Below are positions 5,469 through 6,224 of a DNA stretch of 6,224 nt, in pieces. How positions within the stretch are numbered: the first letter of the stretch is position 1; every line of letters begins with the position of its first letter. The DNA lies in assembly GCA_964386925.1 (NCBI GenBank), contig CAYLUU010000117.1, positions 1 to 6,224 of the forward strand, given 5' to 3'. The notes below the pieces were generated by a model. The model saw nothing but the letters and a program-made list of their open reading frames with translations, was not told the DNA's origin and did not search any database. Source of the DNA: CAG-791 sp964386925 (GTDB taxonomy: Bacteria > Bacillota > Clostridia > Lachnospirales > Lachnospiraceae). A program made the position numbers and the translations under genes.

Positions 5469-6224
5469 TTACACGGATTCACGACTTTCATTCGCTGCCT
5501 CCGGGCTGCTCCCCGGTGCCTGCCGGAAACGGATCAGGACCTTCATAATACGATTGCGGCGAATGCCTTTGGCCTGCAGAACAGTGCCGTCCTCTAAGGT
5601 GACCGTCTCGCCGTCCTGTGGAATGCGGTCGAGCTGCTCAATGATAAGGCCGCCGATGGAATCGTAGTCTTCGGAGTCAAAATCTGTTCCGAGAGCATCA
5701 TTAAGATCAATGAGCTTCATGGAACCGTCTGCAAGATATGTCACATCGTCATACTGGCGCAGCTGGCTCTTCTCGTCATCGTCATACTCGTCGCGGATGT
5801 CGCCGACAATCTCCTCTACGAGGTCCTCGAGCGTGATCATGCCGACGGTATTGCCATACTCATCCAGCACAAAGGCCACGCCGAAGGAATGCTGCTGCAT
5901 CTCCTTGAGGAGGTCGGAGGTGCGCTTATATTCATAGGTAAAATAGGACGCGTGCAGCATCCGGCGCAGATTGAACCGGGAAGGATCGGAGAGACCGACG
6001 AAGTCCTTGATGTTGAGGTGTCCGATGATTTTGTCCGGATTGTCGTGCTCGTAGACCGGCAGGCGGGTGAACATTTCCATACGGAAGACTGCCATAACGT
6101 CCTCGTAGGTCGCATCATCTGAGACGCAGGACATATCAATTCGGGGGACCATAATGTCCTTGGCCACGGCATCGCCGAAATCAAAGACGTTATAGATGAT
6201 CTTTTTCTCACGTCCTTCAATGGC
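5469..6224 (-). CDS. CBS-pair CorC/HlyC-family membrane protein, 3' part only
   Basis: The C-terminal 251 residues of a HlyC/CorC (CNNM-like) protein; the frame is open to the right edge, so the start and the DUF21 membrane domain expected upstream lie outside. A GTG at 6165-6167 falls mid-motif and is not the true start. The visible order is the linker IEGREKKIIYNVFDFGD, a first CBS unit beginning VAKDIMVPRIDM (fragment residues 20-31), a second CBS unit with VAFVLDEYGNTVGMITLEDLVEEI, an acidic stretch DEYDDDE, then the C-terminal CorC_HlyC domain from YLADGSMKLIDLNDALG through GIRRNRIMKVLIRF. Family members are linked to magnesium or cobalt transport and nucleotide-sensing CBS control; the old name hemolysin is misleading. 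The transferase gene follows on the same strand with no terminator between them. Confidence 0.92.
   Translation of the reverse strand, partial: AIEGREKKIIYNVFDFGDAVAKDIMVPRIDMSCVSDDATYEDVMAVFRMEMFTRLPVYEHDNPDKIIGHLNIKDFVGLSDPSRFNLRRMLHASYFTYEYKRTSDLLKEMQQHSFGVAFVLDEYGNTVGMITLEDLVEEIVGDIRDEYDDDEKSQLRQYDDVTYLADGSMKLIDLNDALGTDFDSEDYDSIGGLIIEQLDRIPQDGETVTLEDGTVLQAKGIRRNRIMKVLIRFRQAPGSSPEAANESRESV

Overview
The window looks like a chromosomal core segment from a Bacillota bacterium, probably a gut-type anaerobe of the Clostridia or a relative. The evidence is strong Shine-Dalgarno sites (AAAGGAG, GGTGAGG, GGGAGG), a hisS-aspS pair in the usual Bacillota order, a HisRS of the form I associate with Lachnospiraceae-like genomes, moderately high GC, and sigma-A-type promoters. 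A finer placement would be a guess.

Layout. Positions 1-196 hold no gene. They contain a long palindromic hairpin (11-59), a terminator-like hairpin with a T-run (71-110) and a good promoter (148-176). Three plus-strand genes follow: a seven-transmembrane diguanylate cyclase (197-1285), histidyl-tRNA synthetase (1468-2724) and aspartyl-tRNA synthetase (2828-4666). The 182-base gap before hisS holds a long-range hairpin, a promoter (TAGAAA-17-TATGAT) and a short leader that can fold in two exclusive ways. No T-box is visible. Past aspS, a 19-bp hairpin with a GAAA loop (4719-4760) sits between convergent genes. On the minus strand are a small Sfp-type phosphopantetheinyl transferase (about 4817-5374) and, upstream of it, the 3' part of a CBS/CorC_HlyC membrane protein that runs off the right edge (5469-6224).

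How the genes relate. hisS and aspS are probably one translation-supply operon. The cyclase has its own promoter and makes a second messenger. The transferase activates carrier proteins, but no carrier, synthase or peptide synthetase gene is in view, so its partner is elsewhere. The CBS protein and the transferase may share a transcript (73-94 bases apart), with no functional link visible.

I found no clearly new multi-gene system. The best leads are a palindromic repeat whose half copy overlaps the possible start codons of the transferase, the unusual anticodon-binding loop of the AspRS, the switch-like hisS leader, and sequence oddities in the transferase and cyclase.
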